Assembly: GCA_025464645.1 (NCBI GenBank)
Contig: JAODGF010000060.1
Location: forward strand, 1 to 6,431
Origin: Methanosarcinales archaeon
Lineage (GTDB): Archaea; Halobacteriota; Syntropharchaeia; Alkanophagales; Methanospirareceae
Reading direction: 5' to 3'
DNA length: 6,431 nt
Shown: one piece after another, positions 6,296 through 6,431 of the stretch
How positions within the stretch are numbered: position 1 is the stretch's first letter
Layout of the letters: each line of letters opens with the position of its first letter
The notes under the pieces: model-generated
The model's database searches: none
What the model was told of the DNA's origin: nothing
What the model saw: the letters and a program-made list of their open reading frames with translations, nothing else
Translations under genes and position numbers: made by a program

Positions 6296-6413
6296 AACCA
6301 CAAGATTACACAGATTTTCACGAGAGAATAATAATTGTAACCAAGTTTAGCGCTTTATTGGTTCCTTTATTAATCCAAAATTTCTTGTGTTAATCTTGTG
6401 AAATCTCGTGGTT
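6296..6413. repeat. Imperfect inverted-repeat (foldback, MITE-like) element
   Basis: The left arm at 6296-6325 (AACCACAAGATTACACA...) matches the reverse complement of the right arm at 6383-6413 (AACCACGAGATTTCACA...) at about 25 of 31 positions with one gap. Between them is a second stem, AACCAA (6339-6344) against TTGGTT (6358-6363), and the palindrome AGCGCT (6349-6354) near the centre. Each arm is itself built of CACaaGATT-like units about ten bases apart. No open reading frame or transposase is present, so a non-autonomous element or dispersed intergenic repeat is the best description. It occupies most of the 164-base gene-free end of the window. Confidence 0.7.
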
Positions 6414-6417
6414 TTTT
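6383..6417 (+). terminator. Possible terminator of tldD: foldback arm followed by T6
   Basis: The right arm of the inverted repeat ends in CGTGG and runs directly into six T's (6412-6417), 145 bases after the tldD stop. Hairpin plus T-tract resembles an intrinsic terminator, and archaeal polymerases stop at T-tracts. The distance from the stop codon and the imperfect stem weaken the case. Confidence 0.35.
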
Positions 6418-6431
6418 ACTTCAGCTATACA

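Noticed and set aside
6296..6413. A possible CRISPR array from the repeated CACA/GATT words near the right edge.
   Set aside because: The units are only about ten bases apart and lie in opposite orientations in two arms; there are no regular spacers and no cas genes.

Overview
The window looks archaeal, most likely from a euryarchaeon. Two tRNA genes lack an encoded CCA end, AT-rich box A (TATA-like) elements sit about 26 bases before probable transcription starts, and two genes have no Shine-Dalgarno sequence. The protein set (archaeal-type fused CoaBC, Thi4, a separate PyrI, a small Smc5/6-like ATPase, TldD) fits this. Spacers are AT-rich and coding sequence is moderate in GC. The flanking CACAGATT-type repeats remind me of methanogen or methane-oxidiser (ANME-like) genomes, but that placement is a guess.

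Layout: bases 1-103 are non-coding, with a short degenerate direct repeat and a possible promoter. A plus-strand gene (104-2029) encodes a complete 641-residue SMC/Rad50-type ATPase with Smc5/6-like C-terminal motifs, no zinc hook and no room for a full hinge. It converges on, and overlaps by 11 bases, a minus-strand cluster. Read in its own direction that cluster is tRNA-Phe(GAA), pyrI, tRNA-Ala(GGC), coaBC, thi4, spanning 4779 down to 2019. The gaps are short: 35 bases from tRNA-Phe to pyrI, 51 from pyrI to tRNA-Ala, 2 from tRNA-Ala to the coaBC start, and 27 from coaBC to thi4. On the plus strand, tldD (4849-6267) diverges from tRNA-Phe across a 69-base spacer with one TATA-like core that could serve both directions. 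The last 164 bases hold no gene but contain a roughly 118-base imperfect inverted repeat followed by six T's.

The minus-strand genes supply basic metabolism: pyrimidine synthesis control (PyrI), coenzyme A (CoaBC) and the thiazole half of thiamine (Thi4), interleaved with two tRNAs. Processing of the tRNAs from a common transcript could create the 5' ends of the pyrI and coaBC messages. The points most worth checking are a cysteine in Thi4 at the sulfur-donor position, the tRNA-Ala/coaBC junction with a falsely extendable reading frame, the hinge-poor Smc5/6-like ATPase, the shared promoter region, and the terminal foldback element. I see no defence system, CRISPR array, transposase or prophage gene; this is mostly a housekeeping region.
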